Shown piece by piece: positions 36,686 through 62,918 of a stretch of DNA of 64,000 bases. A program made the position numbers and the translations under genes. How positions within the stretch are numbered: the stretch's first letter is position 1; every line of letters starts with the position of its first letter. The notes below the pieces were generated by a model that was not told the origin of the DNA, searched no databases, and saw nothing but the letters and a program-made list of their open reading frames with translations. The DNA lies in contig NC_080702.1 in the NCBI RefSeq assembly GCF_030445035.2, forward strand, positions 26,870,334-26,934,333, given 5' to 3'. Source of the DNA: Dasypus novemcinctus (Eukaryota > Chordata > Mammalia > Cingulata > Dasypodidae).

Positions 36686-36964
36686 AAATGTAATATTTTG
36701 ATGATGTTCCTTGCAATTATCCACAATGCAAGTTGCTGGTGGTGGGGTGCTGCATGGGAATCCTGTGTGTTCTGCATGATGGTTTTGTAAACTCATAACT
36801 TCTCTAATTACAATTTAAAAAAGCGAGCTGCAGCCCACCAGGGCAACCGACAAGCCTCCTCTTGTGTAAACAAGGCTAAATATAAGTATTTACGTTTGTG
36901 TTTGTTTATTTTGCATAAAGGAACTCTAGAAGGACACGCGAATCTAATAAAATGGGTTACTAGG

Positions 36965-37529
36965 TGTCAGAGGTTTGCAATAATTAACAAGCTGTAGCTC
37001 AGTTTCCCCTGATAGGCACTGGGGAAAGGCTAACCCCATCCCCCATAAGCCCACATGTCCAAGGCATGGTGCTTCCCCATTGGTTAAATAAAGACACCAC
37101 ATAGAAAAGGGAGTAAAGGGAAATGGAATCCTTCCCTACCTACATATCAGAGGGAGATAAAATTTCTGCAAAACAAAGGAACATCTACTCCTGCAGCATG
37201 CCAAGGAAACATCACTCCCTAACCCACTATCTTCTAGTCACTGTCAGGGAAAGTTTTCACCTCTAGGGCTTCCTGTTGGCCCCTGGACCTCTCTCGGATC
37301 CTCAACCCCTCCCGCCAACTATCCTCTCCCCACCTAGGGACGTTCTGTATAAATTCAAGTCCCCCCCCTTCCAGGAATGGGCTGAAGTCTCTCTTCGGAC
37401 CCCCACCATGCTGGTGGGGGGGCGAAGTCTGTTCCTCAGACCCCCTCCGTTGGGAGAGCTTCTCAATCTTTCTTTGTCTATAGTCATTTCAGTCTCTGGG
37501 TCGCAGTAAGTGCCGTATTTTCTCCAACA
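36965..37529 (+). mobile_element. solo endogenous-retrovirus LTR
   Basis: A 565-bp unit from TGTCAGAGGTTTGCAATAAT to TTTTCTCCAACA, flanked by CTAGG (36960-36964) and CTGGG (37530-37534), a 5-bp duplication with one change. Within it are an AATAAA (about 37085-37090) and a TATAAA-like TGTATAAATTC (about 37345). No gag, pol or env sequence flanks it, so it is a recombination remnant without coding capacity. Confidence 0.7.
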
Positions 37530-37740
37530 CTGGGGAAGGTTGATGTGGAAACTGGGTGAATGGGGGACGAGGTATGAATTCACTTTGTGAATTTTTTGGA
37601 CATCTTTAAAGGTGAAATATGACAAATGCAGGAAAAGTGCATAAAACCTAAAAGGACAGTTCACTGAAGATGCTTATTGTCACAACTCCTGAAGACTGAC
37701 ATGTATTCTCCTGTATTTTTGGTCCATGTGAAAAAATTTG

Positions 37741-37766
37741 TATCCTGCCTTTTGGCTAAGATCAAG
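37741..37766 (+). pseudogene. possible U2 snRNA 5' fragment
   Basis: CCTTTTGGCTAAGATCAAG is identical to part of the U2 snRNA 5' end, and the preceding bases are similar. The match stops at 37766, and nothing after it resembles U2. Confidence 0.35.
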
Positions 37767-37853
37767 AAAAGAAGAGACCAGCAGCTCAATAGTTTTGAAT
37801 TCTTCTGCCAAATCACCTAAGCTGAGTAAGGAAAGATGTCTGCAAATGTCTTT

Positions 37854-38292
37854 TTTTAAAAGATTTATTTAGTTCTCTCCCCCCCACCGCCACCCCCCCC
37901 ACCCCACCACCCCACCACCCCACCACTCCTGTTGTCTGTTCTCTGTGTCTATTTGCTGCGTCTTCTTTGTCTGCTTCTGTTGTTGTCAGCGGCACAGGAA
38001 TCTGTGTCTCTTTTTGTTGCGTCATCTTGCTGTGTCAGCTCTCCGTGTGTGCGGCGCCATTCCTGGGCAGGCTGCACTTTCTTTCTCGCTGGGCGGCTCT
38101 CCTTACGGGGCGCACTCCTTGCGCGTGGGGCTCCCCTACGTGGGGGACACCCCTGCGTGGCAGGGCACTCCTTGCGCCCATCAGCTCTGCGCGTGGGCCA
38201 GCTCCACACGGGTCAAGGAGGCCCGGGGTTTGAACCCTGGACCTCCCATGTGGTAGGCAGACGCCCTAACCACTGGGCCAAGTCCGCTTCCC
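37854..38292 (-). mobile_element. DAS-SINE, long single-headed form
   Basis: Flanked by TCTGCAAATGTCTT (37839-37852 and 38293-38306). Next to its tail lies a C-rich tract (37877-37925) made of CCACC and CCCC runs, longer than in other copies. Confidence 0.95.
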
Positions 38293-38421
38293 TCTGCAAA
38301 TGTCTTGAAGATGTGAAAAGATGTTTAGCCTCAGGAGGAATCGTGGAAATACACACTGAAATCCCAGTGAGACGCTATTTCACACGTTCCTGATTTGCCA
38401 AACTTAAGGGTTCTGAAAATG

Positions 38422-38769
38422 GGGAAGTGGATGGGGCTCAAGGAGTCGGGCATCCGTCTACTACATGGGAGGTCCCAGATTCGGTTCCCGGTGCCTCCAA
38501 AAGAAGACAAGCAAGACAATGAGCTGGCATAGTGAGATGACGCAACGAAGAGACACAATGAGGAAACACAATGAGAGACACAACAAGCCAGAGCAGAGGT
38601 GGCTCAAACCATTGGGTGCCTCCCTCCCACATGGGAGGTCCCAGGCTTGGTTCCCAGTGCTTCCTAAAAAGAAAATGAGCACACAATGAGAGGGCACAGA
38701 GAGCGGACAATGCGCACAAACAATGAGGGGGGTGGGGAGAAATAAGGAAATGTTAAAAAAAAAAAAAGA
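38422..38769 (+). mobile_element. DAS-SINE, double-headed form
   Basis: Flanked by GTTCTGAAAATG (38410-38421 and 38770-38781). Heads are at 38422 and about 38596 (GAGGTGGCTCAAACCATTGG). It sits in an L1 3' end that resumes at 38782. Confidence 0.94.
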
Positions 38770-38781
38770 GTTCTGAAAATG

Positions 38782-39235
38782 CCACCAGTTGGAGAAGGTG
38801 ACATGAGGGAAATTTCCTCCACTGCTCTTGGGCAATGTCACTTGGGACAGTTGAAAAGAGTTGGTCCTGCCTTGGAAAGCTGCATATTCACCTAGCTTAG
38901 GTCCAGCAATTCCTTTCCTAGGAATCTTTAAGGAGGGTACAAGGATACATGTTCACAAATACTCACAGCAGCTCTGTATACAACAGCAAACAAAACAAAA
39001 CCAAAAACATGGAAAATCCTACAAGTCCATTGGCTGGAAAATGGACACACTGTGGTATATTTATAGCAATACATAATTGTATATTGATATGCAGGAGAAA
39101 TTAATCAACTGTTGTTATACGCAACAGGAGTGAAACTTAGAAACATAGTAGCAGTGAACATAACACAAGTCATAAGAAACTAGATGTGATATGATATCAC
39201 TTTGTTGGTGGAATAGATGTTGGGAGACAACCAGT
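38782..39235 (+). mobile_element. L1 LINE 3' fragment
   Basis: AGCAATTCCTTTCCTAGGAA, GGATACATGTTCACAAATAC and CACACTGTGGTATATTTATA are old L1 3'-end wording. Confidence 0.65.
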
Positions 39236-39294
39236 CATTTTTCCCACACCTCCTCTGTGTGATTGGATTAAAAAAAAATAGTAAGGGAAGCGGA

Positions 39295-39663
39295 TGTGGC
39301 TTAAGCAGTTGGGTGTCCACCTACCACATGGGAGGTCCTGAGTTTGGCACCCTGTGCCAAAAAAACACGAGCAAGACAGTGAGCTGACCCGATGGGCTGG
39401 TGCAGCGAGCTGACACAATGAGGAGACACAAAGAGGAGGCACAGTGAGGAGACACAACAACCACGGAGCGGATGTGGCTCAAGTCATTGGGCACCTCCCT
39501 CCCACATAGGAGTTCCCAGCTTTGGATCCTGGTACTTCCTTAAAAGAAAAAAAAGAAGATGAGCAGACATAGAGAGCACACTGAGAATAGACAGAGGGAG
39601 CAGATGGCAGGTGTAAACAATGGGGTACAGAGGAATAAATAGAATAAATATTTTTTTAAAAAG
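39295..39663 (+). mobile_element. DAS-SINE, double-headed form
   Basis: GGGAAGCGGATGTGGCTTAA head, second head near 39465 (GAGCGGATGTGGCTCAAGTC), and a tail AATAAATAGAATAAATA. Confidence 0.9.
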
Positions 39664-40229
39664 AAAATTAATATGACGTTTATACTGGAGTAGCTTATAA
39701 GGTTTTTGGAATGTTTTTAGACAATTTCATGACTCAATAATCCATGCGTAGTGGAAAATGACAGCTTGAAAACTCCATTAGTGGATCTAATGCATTTGAA
39801 AGGTCCATTAGTAGTAATCTAAATCAATCCAAACACAACAACAATACCAAAAAAAAAAAATTCATTTGCTTGCAGATGCTGATAGAAATGCCTTAGTATA
39901 GACAGGAATGAATAATCAATGTTAACTAATTTTAGAGGATGAGACCTATTTGGACAGGAGAGCGGGAGTGGAAAGAATAATTCATAATATTAATTTTCTC
40001 CATATTTCTTTTTGAACTATATGGTAATGTACTATCTATTAAAACGTGAGATGGACCTACTTAATTAAAATTGAATCATAAATAATATTTATTAAATGTC
40101 TTTAATTTTTTAAAATTTTATTTAAATTTTGAATGGGAAACAAATTGACCTGGTTGAGATATAAGAAACTATTAAAAGAGGACCTACTTCTAACAGGACA
40201 GTGTGAGGCACTTCAAGGACTCGCTCTCC
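39664..40229. other. AT-rich sequence, no gene
   Basis: Over half A+T with several short A runs. I see no conserved exon, splice pair or tandem repeat in it. Confidence 0.4.
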
Positions 40230-40490
40230 AGCAAAACTGGTGAAATCTATCTTTTTTATTTAAAATACTTTAAAAAAAATCAATGTTATCGATACATATT
40301 CATAAAGCATGTAATTCATCCGATGTGTGCAATCAATGGCACTTGGTACAGTCATACGGATGGGCATTCATCACTTCAGTTATCTCCAGAGCACTTTCAT
40401 TATTTCAATAATAATAAACAAAAAACAGACAAACAAGAAAATTCTTCACCTCTCAGTCTCTCTCTGTTCCCCTGCTGTACACAGCTGAAA
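40230..40490 (-). mobile_element. L1 LINE 3' fragment
   Basis: AATGTTATCGATACATATTC, CAATCAATGGCACTTGGTAC and CTTTCATTATTTCAATAATA follow the same antisense L1 order as 31120-31300. Confidence 0.75.
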
Positions 40491-40916
40491 TCTTTTTTTT
40501 TTTTAAGATTTATTTTTTATTTATTTCTCGCCCCTTCCCCACCTCCCCCTGATGTCTGCTCTCTGTGTCCATTTGCTGTGTGTTCTTCTGTGTCCGCTTG
40601 CATTCTCGTCAGCAGCACCGGGAATCTGTGTTTCTTTTTGTTGCTTCATCTTGCCGCATCAGCTCATCAGCTCTGTGTGTGTGGCGCCACTCCTGGGCGA
40701 GCTGTGCTTTTTTCGTGCAGGGCGGCTCTCCTTATGGGGTACCCTCCTTGCGCGTGGGGCTCCCCTATGCTACACCCCTGCGTGGCAGGGCACTCCTTGC
40801 GTGCATCAGCACTGCGCATGGGCCAGCTGCACACGGATCAGGAGGCCCGGGGTTTGAACCGTGGACCTCCCATGTGGTAGGCGGATGCTCTATCCTTTGA
40901 GCCAAATCTGCTTCCC
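40491..40916 (-). mobile_element. DAS-SINE, long single-headed form
   Basis: Head at the right edge reads GGGAAGCAGATTTGGCTCAA. It is inserted between two L1 3' ends and flanked only by a short CTGAAA repeat. Confidence 0.92.
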
Positions 40917-41640
40917 TGAAAGCAATTTTATTGATAACTATTCATAAAGCATACAATCCATCCAAAGTGTACGATCAAATGGTATTTGGTATAGTCACAT
41001 AGTTGTACACTCATCACTTCAATCATTATTAGAGCACTTTCATTATTCCAATAATAATAATAAAAGCCAAAAAAGCAGACAAACAACCAAAAGTCATTAC
41101 CTCTCAGCTGTTTCCCCTGCTATTCTGTTTCCATTTCTCTAGTTAATTTGTATTTACATTTTGTATAGATGGAGTCAAGCAATATGTAGTACGTTCTGTC
41201 TAGTTTCTTTCACTTAGTATATTTCCTTTTTTTTTTTTAACCCTTACTGGAAGATCATTAATATATTACCATATACTAGTGTTCAAATTTTGCTTTGGTT
41301 GTATTTTTGCCTGATATTAATACTTGTAACATTAATGTACATTTGAGATTCAAAGAAAAAGTCATACATGCCATATTACTCATATATGCATTTCACATGA
41401 GGTTTTTCTATGCCATCAGTCCCATGTTACATTTTTTAGCTTTCCTTCTAGTAATATACATGACCTTAGATTTTCCCTTTCCACCTCTCTCATACTCATA
41501 TATTACCTCTGCTAGTTACAAACAGCATGATGTGCCTTCGCCTTTTCTAGTCATTTCCAAAGATTTACAAACAACCTTTTTATCAATTCTGCATAGCTTT
41601 ATGGAAAGCTGAGGGTTAGAGTGTTTTTAAAAAAGCACAA
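40917..41640 (-). mobile_element. L1 LINE 3' region
   Basis: AGCAATTTTATTGATAACTA, CAAATGGTATTTGGTATAGT and CTTTCATTATTCCAATAATA repeat the previous L1 end. Further in, TATAGATGGAGTCAAGCAAT and TCTTTCACTTAGTATATTTC extend it. Confidence 0.7.
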
Positions 41641-41642
41641 TC

Positions 41643-42418
41643 AGATGTGACCTTTCTACACATGCCTCTTCTGTCACTTTTACTGGACCTGTGCTTGGCG
41701 CTGGGGTTGGTGTATACTCAGGAGACCTGAATCTCTGGACTGTCCATGTGACAGCCGGGCCCTGAGCCTCAGCAGACTTGCAACTCCTACCCTCTGGTTT
41801 ATTGAACTTACCCCGGCCAGCTGACAGGGAGGTGAAGAAGGTCAACCACCACACCAGGGAGTCAAGAGTGCCTACAGCTGCAAGCAGGAGGATTGCATCC
41901 AGCATCCAGGTGGAATCTAAGCCCCCTCTTGATCTAGAGGTGGAGTGGACATCACCATCCCAGGGTCCACAGGATGGAGGAATAGAGTATGGATTAGAGT
42001 GGACTTCCTGATATTCTATTCATGAACTACTGTGATTAGTAATCGAAGAAAACGTGGCATGGGTGTGGAGAAAGTGGCCATGGTGGCTGCTGGGGGTAGG
42101 GAGTGGAAGGAAGAGATGAGATGTGGGGGTGTTTTCAGGACTTGGAGTTGTCCTGGGTGGTGCTGCAGGGACAGATGCTGGACATTGTGTGTCCTGCCAT
42201 GGCCCACTGAACGGACTGGGGGAGAGTGTAAACTGCAATGTAAACTATAACCCATGGGGTGCAGCAGTGCTCCAAAATGTATTCCCCAAATGCAACCAAT
42301 GTGCTACGATGATGAAAGAGGTCGTTGATATGGGAGGAGTGCGGTGAGGGGAGTGGGGAGCCTATGGGGACCGTTTATATTTTTTCAATGTAACATTAAA
42401 AAAAAAATAGAAAAAATA
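41643..42418 (+). mobile_element. L1 3'-tail insertion, 776 bp
   Basis: 5'-truncated, with a poly(A)-rich end and target duplications AAAAAGCACAATC (41630-41642 and 42419-42431). The wording (CTACACATGCCTCTTCTGTC, GGAGGATTGCATCCAGCATC, TGGGAGGAGTGCGGTGAGGG) recurs at 28667, 60541 and, inverted, 61670, so it is a common family here. I infer L1 from its tail and truncation, as no reverse transcriptase is visible. Confidence 0.8.
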
Positions 42419-42431
42419 AAAAAGCACAATC

Positions 42432-43348
42432 GGTTACCAGGAACGTGACAGAGAGTGAAGGAGGGGTGGAGGGTTCTTAGGACGGGGCGTGGAGGAGGGC
42501 ATCAGGGCGTTCTCAGGTGGGGGGAATGGAAGGGAAAATTAGGAGGCATCCAAGGGAGAGTCAGAAGGAAGATGTTGCAGAGGAGGGCGACACGAGTGCA
42601 AAGGCCCGGAGGCGGCTCTCCTGGGTGAGCTTTTCCAGGTGTGCACTCTGGGAGGCCTCAGGCCCACCCTGCGGAACAGGCACCATCAGACTTTCTTACA
42701 GAGTGGAAGGTTGAGGCTTCCACCAAGTGTGGGAAACTTGCTCTGACCAACTCAGCTCAGGCTGTGCACCTGCCAGGCAACTTTCTGGGCCTACGGCGCC
42801 CTCTGCTGTCCCTGGCAGGTGTCGCTCCGTTTCCATGGTAACACTGATGCCTGCCATTCAGGTGGCACCCGGCCCCTCTCGTCCCCTGAGCGGCTGGAGG
42901 CTGGGGTAGGTACAGGCAGGTGTACAGTGAACCAAGGAACGCACATGTTTGTCCAGGTTCTGGGCCTCAGGCTCCTCCTCTGGAAATCTGGGCTCCCCGT
43001 CTTTGAATAAACCCTGCGCCAGGGCCTGTTTTAAACTCTTGGGACAAAGCAGTGAACAAGAGACAAAAACCCCTGCCCTCTGCGGAGCTGACATTCGACG
43101 GGGTGGGGGCGTGTGTGTGTGTGAGAGAGACTGACAATAACTAAATAAACTAAGCAACTTGCAAAAATGTTTTTGGATTGGCATAGTCCCCGAGATGACA
43201 TCCAACCTGAGACCTGGAAGGGGAGCCGGGAGTTGCCGGGACCAGAGGATGCCAGCAGCAGGCACGGCCCGTGTGAAGGCCCTGAGGCAGGAGGTGAGAG
43301 GGGTGCGTGAGAAGAAGGGAGAGACTTGGTGACAAAGACGCTAGAATT
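42432..43348. other. unique sequence with an L2 relic
   Basis: No exon with support. The segment 42960-43130 (GAATAAACCCTGCGCCAGGG, AAAGCAGTGAACAAGAGACA, CCTGCCCTCTGCGGAGCTGA) has L2 wording, and GTGTGTGTGTGTGAGAGAGA at about 43110 is a short TG tract. Confidence 0.5.
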
Positions 43349-43756
43349 GGGGAAGCAGATGTGGCCCAATGGATAGGGCATCCGCCTACCACACGAGAGG
43401 TCCAGGGTTCAAACCCAGGGCCTCCTGACCCGTGTGCAGCTGGCCCACACGCAGTGCTGATGCGCACAAGGAGTGCCATGCCACTCAGGGGTGTCCCATA
43501 GGGAAGCCCCACGCGCAAGGAGTGCGCCCCGTAAGGAATCGCCAGGAGTGGCACCGCACACACCGAGAGCTGATGCAGCAAGATGACTCAATGGAAAAAA
43601 AAAAAAAAAGATGACTCAATGAAAAGAGACACAGATCCCCGGTGCCACTGACAATGCAAGCAGACACAGAAGAACACACAGCAAATGGACGCAAAGAGCA
43701 GACAGGAGTGGGGAAGGGGAGAGAAATAAATCAAATAAAAATCTTAAAAAAAAAAA
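43349..43756 (+). mobile_element. DAS-SINE, long single-headed form, with a poly(A)-only insert
   Basis: Typical head GGGGAAGCAGATGTGGCCCA. Inside it AAGATGACTCAATG occurs at 43580-43593 and 43608-43621, separated by G and 13 A. Confidence 0.93.
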
Positions 43757-43774
43757 CTATATTTGAACATCATA

Positions 43775-43950
43775 TGCAGCCATCATTTTGAATCAGTCTT
43801 CACAACACCCTTAGGTGGAGATACTTTAATTCGTCCCATTTTACGGAGGAGAAAATGATGGATCAGCGAGGCCGTGGGTGTCGCCTAGGAGGCGGCAGGG
43901 CTGGGATTCGAACTCCAGGTGATTTCGGTTCTGCGCGGTAGCGCCGCTGG
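43775..43950 (+). repeat. MIR SINE relic at the QTRT1 promoter edge
   Basis: CATTTTACGGAGGAGAAAAT, then CTGGGATTCGAACTCCAGGT, is the core and 3' part of MIR. It runs to within about 20 bp of the first promoter motifs of QTRT1. Confidence 0.7.
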
Positions 43951-43959
43951 GCGCGCCCG

Positions 43960-44070
43960 GCGTCCGTTGCCATGGCTTCCCGGAAGTTCCGGCCTGCGCC
44001 TGCGCACCACGTGACCGGCGCCAAGATGGCGGCGCCCTGGCCGTCGGCCCACGTGGTTCCGGCGGCGCAG

Positions 44071-44085
<15 letters not shown>
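43960..44085 (+). promoter_or_regulatory. QTRT1: QTRT1 CpG-island promoter
   Basis: Closely spaced motifs: ETS-type CCGGAAGT (43980-43987), NRF1-like TGCGCCTGCGCA (43995-44006), E-box CACGTGAC (44008-44015), CAAGATGGCGGC (44022-44033, a YY1/TISU motif), a second E-box CACGTG (44050-44055) and GCAGATGGCGGC (44067-44078). There is no TATA box. I infer transcription starts around 44000-44020, since YY1/TISU sites lie just downstream of start sites. Confidence 0.75.
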
Positions 44086-59323
<15,238 letters not shown>

Positions 59324-59400
59324 GCCTCCGGGCCCGGTGCGGGCCTGGCAGCCGCCAGAGGCGGTGGGGCGTTTTCAATTTAAATGCCCACGTGACCGTG
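59324..59400 (+). other. QTRT1: QTRT1 3' UTR, poly(A) signal not canonical
   Basis: The stop is followed by about 50 GC-rich bases and TTTTCAATTTAAATGCCCAC. There is no AATAAA, so a degenerate signal around 59373-59382 is my best guess for cleavage near 59400. Confidence 0.4.
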
Positions 59401-59499
59401 TCTCTCTTTTTTGAACGGACTGGAGCTTTTTTAAAAAAAAGTAATTTTATTTTTCAAGACACTCTTGATGACGTAAATGGTACATGCAAAATACAGGGG

Positions 59500-60041
59500 C
59501 CTGGGGAGCGGAGGGGACTTAAGCAGTTGGGTGCCTGCCTGCCCCACGGGAGGTCCCTGGTTTGGTTCTCGTGCATCTTAAAGAAGATGAACTGACTTAA
59601 GGAGGAGACATGAGGAGACACAATGAGCGGGGCACGGAAGTGGCTTCAGTTCCCGGTGCCCCCTAAAGAATGTGAGCAGGGAAGCGGCTGTGGCTCAATC
59701 AGTTGGGCTCCCGCCTACCATATGGCAGGCCCTGGGTTCACGTCCCGGGGCCTCCTGGTGAAGGCAGTCTCACCTGCGTCGCAGAGAGCTGATGGCCCAT
59801 GTGCCCCAGAGAGCTGGCGCAGCAAGATGATGCAACGACGGGAGACAAGCTGATACAGAAAAAACGCACAATGAATGGACACAGAAAAGAGATGGCAAAG
59901 AAGGGAACAAGCCGGAAGGCAGGGGGATTAAATAAATAGATAAGTAAATCTTTTAATAAAAGAATGTGAGCAGACACAACAAGCAAGGCAGGCAAGGGAG
60001 GCATCTGGGAGAGGAGGAAAAATAAATAAATCTTTTTTAAA
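59500..60041 (+). mobile_element. outer DAS-SINE split by an inner SINE
   Basis: Outer parts 59500-59678 and 59973-60041 (tail AAAAATAAATAAATC). It is interrupted at AAAGAATGTGAGCA, which is duplicated (59665-59678 and 59959-59972). Confidence 0.9.
59679..59958 (+). mobile_element. inner DAS-SINE
   Basis: GGGAAGCGGCTGTGGCTCAA head, a short body and a tail AAATAAATAGATAAGTAAAT, between the 14-bp duplications. It inserted into an older SINE. Confidence 0.93.
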
Positions 60042-60540
60042 AACCTATATATGTAGGGGATTCCCATATACCCTGCCCCACTTTCTCACATTAACATCTT
60101 TCAGTAGTGTGGTACATTTGTTACAATTAATGAACAGATTACATTATAGTTTACACTCTGTCCCGCACAATCTTGTAGGTTATGACGAAATATCTGTCAT
60201 TGCAGTGTCATGCAGGACAAGTCCAAAGCCCTGAAAAAGCCCCCATGTTACACCATTTCTTCCCTCTCCCTCCCCAGACTTGAGTTTTTAAAGCAGTTGT
60301 AGGGATACAGAAAACTTACACACCAAGTACAGAGGTCTCCCGGCTGCCCACCCTCACCTCCACCGTTCCCTGTGATGAACATTTCGCATCAGCGTGGCAC
60401 ATTGTTGCCAGATGCTTAGAATTAACTACAGTCCAATGTTGGCATCACGGTTCGCTCTGTGTACGTTCTATAAATTTTTTTTATTGTCTTGTTTTTTTAA
60501 AGATACATAGGTCACACAAAATGTTACATTAAAAATATAA
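60042..60540 (-). mobile_element. L1 LINE 3' region
   Basis: AGTAGTGTGGTACATTTGTT, ATTATAGTTTACACTCTGTC and AAGCAGTTGTAGGGATACAG are antisense old-L1 wording. Confidence 0.75.
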
Positions 60541-61263
60541 GGGCCCAGAGACTGCCAAAGTAGATACAACCCCAGGTAGTGGTGCTCCTGGGGGCTATGG
60601 AGACACCCAGGTCCTACGGTCATGGCAGATGGCTCTGGAATTCAGTGTCTTGTCAGTAGGCCCTACTTTGGAATTTGTGCTCCTGAGTGTGATGGAGTTG
60701 GACTCAGATGTGACCTTTCTACACATGCCTCTTCTGTCACTTTTGCTGAACCTGTGGCTGGCGCTGGGGTTGGTGTATACTCAGGAGACTTGAATCTCTG
60801 GACTGGCCATGTGCCAGCTGGGGCCTGAGCCTTTGCAAAGTTGCAAGTCCTACCCTCTGGTTCGTTTCCCACCTCCCTGTTAGCTGACCTGTGCAAGTCC
60901 AACGAACCACCACACCAGGGAACCGAGAGTGCCTACAACTGCAAGCAGGAGAATCACATCCATCCACCATGTGGGGTCTAAGCCCCCTCTCAATTTAGAG
61001 GTGGAGTGGACATCACCAACCCAGGGCCCACAGGATGGAGGAATAAAATATGGATTAGAGTGAACTTGATGATATTCTACTATCATCCATGGGTGCAGCA
61101 GTGCTCCAAAATGTATTCACCAAATGCAATGAATGTTCCACGATGATGAAAGAGGTTGTTGATGTGGGAGGAGTGGGGTGAGGGGGATGTGGGATATATG
61201 GGGACCTCATATTTTTTAATGTAACATCTTTGTGATCTATGTACCTTAAAGAAAATAATAAAA
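60541..61263 (+). mobile_element. L1 3'-tail family copy
   Basis: Same family as 41643-42418, with about 160 bp more at its 5' side (60541-60700, TAGTGGTGCTCCTGGGGGCT). Confidence 0.78.
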
Positions 61264-61664
61264 AAAATAGAAGTGGATGGGGTCAAGCAATAGAGCTTCC
61301 ATCTACCATATGGGAGGACCTGGGTTGGGTCCCTGAGGTCCCCTGGTGGGAAAAGAGAAAGCATGCCTGCATGGTAAGCCAGTGCCCACGCGAGTGCCCG
61401 CGTGGTGAGTCAGTGCCCTGCACAAGTGAGTCACACGGCAGGATGATGACGCATCAAAAGAGAGACAAAGGGAGAGTCAAGGTGAAGCGCGGCAGAAACC
61501 GGGAACTGAGGTGGCGCAATTGACAGGGAACCTCTCTCCCCATCAGAAGTCTCCAGGATCGAATCCTGGTGAATCCTAGAGGAGAAAAAATGAGAAGAGA
61601 AGACAACACAGCAAAACCCCCCAGCAGGATGGGAGGAGGGGAAGGGGGGAAAATAAATAATCTT
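61264..61664 (+). mobile_element. DAS-SINE variant with a GTGCCCGCGTGG block
   Basis: Head GAAGTGGATGGGGTCAAGCA is partly decayed. The middle resembles the variant copies at 33648, 47482 and 49223. Confidence 0.85.
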
Positions 61665-61669
61665 TAAAT

Positions 61670-62230
61670 ATATATATATATGAGGTTCCCATATACCTCA
61701 CTCCCCCCCCCTCCTCCCACCTCAATAACCTTTCATCATCGTGGGACATTCATTGCATTTGGTGAGTACATTTTGGAGCACTGCTGCATGGCATGGATAA
61801 TAGTTTACATTAGTTTACACTCTCCCCCAGTTCGTTCAATGGGTGATGGCAGGATATACAATGTCCAGCATCTGACCCTGCAGTATCATTCAGGACAACT
61901 CCAAGTCCTGAAAATGCCCCCACATCTCGTCTCTTCTTCCCTCTCCCCGCTCTGAGCAATTCCTGTGGCCACTGTCTATATCAATGATACAATTTCTTCC
62001 ATTGCTAGAGTCACAATAATTCTATAGTAGAACACCAGTGAGTCCACTCTAATCCATATTTTATTCCTCCATCCTGAGAACCCCGGGATGGCGATGTCCA
62101 CTCCACCTCTATATCGAGAGGGGGCTTAGATCCCACATGGGGTACCCTATATACAACCTAAGATTTCCCATGTTCAAATATGCAGTTAATTCTGTGGTGT
62201 TTATGACATGCACCAAGTTGTGCTACTAGC
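61670..62230 (-). mobile_element. L1 3'-tail family copy, inverted
   Basis: CATTTGGTGAGTACATTTTG then TGCATGGCATGGATAATAGT then CACTCTAATCCATATTTTAT is the reverse complement of the family at 60541. It faces that copy across the SINE at 61264. Confidence 0.75.
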
Positions 62231-62499
62231 AGCACTGTCACCAAAGCTTTTCCATCACCCCAAACTGTCCGTGTCTTCCTGGGGAGGTGGTCTGGCTTGG
62301 TCTCCTACCTGGTCACTTCATTGTCACTTCCGTGGGTGGTCCCCTTCCCCATGACGACAAGACGTAACCACAGCAACAGCAGGTCCCCGATGCCCAGCGG
62401 GCACAGCCCAGCATGTAGGAAGTGGCCCCAGAATGGGAGTCCATTCCTTATAACTGGCTCAAGGTCCCCCAGCCACCCTGGAGGTGAGCACTCTGGCCT

Positions 62500-62880
62500 T
62501 CTCCCTTTTTACAGATGAGGAAACCGAGGCCCAGGGAAGGCCAGTAGCTGGTCGCCCATCGAGGAAGTGGCAGGTGCAGGATTTGAAGTCGCGCCACCTG
62601 ATCTCTGAGCTGACGCTCTCGGCCTTGCCTCTGCTGCCCGTGGCTTAAAGTCACCTGCAGTGGACACAGTGATGTAGGACAGATGAACTAGCAGGTGCTT
62701 GCCCCGTGCCTGGCACCTGTCTAAACGCTTGCCAGGTGTACCGAATTCTTGCGACTTTATGATGCAAGGATCATTACCTTCCCCAATTTACAGGTGGGGA
62801 AACTGAGGCTCACAGCCATGAAACTGCTTCATTATTATCACCCAGCAAACAAATTGGCCCAGGATTCCTACCTAGACATG
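62500..62880 (+). repeat. two MIR SINE relics
   Basis: CAGATGAGGAAACCGAGGCC at 62513 and CAGGTGGGGAAACTGAGGCT at 62791 are MIR-type core sequences from two separate copies. Confidence 0.65.
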
Positions 62881-62918
62881 ACCGATTACAAAGCTGGGAG
62901 CTCTTAAAAATGTGTTTT

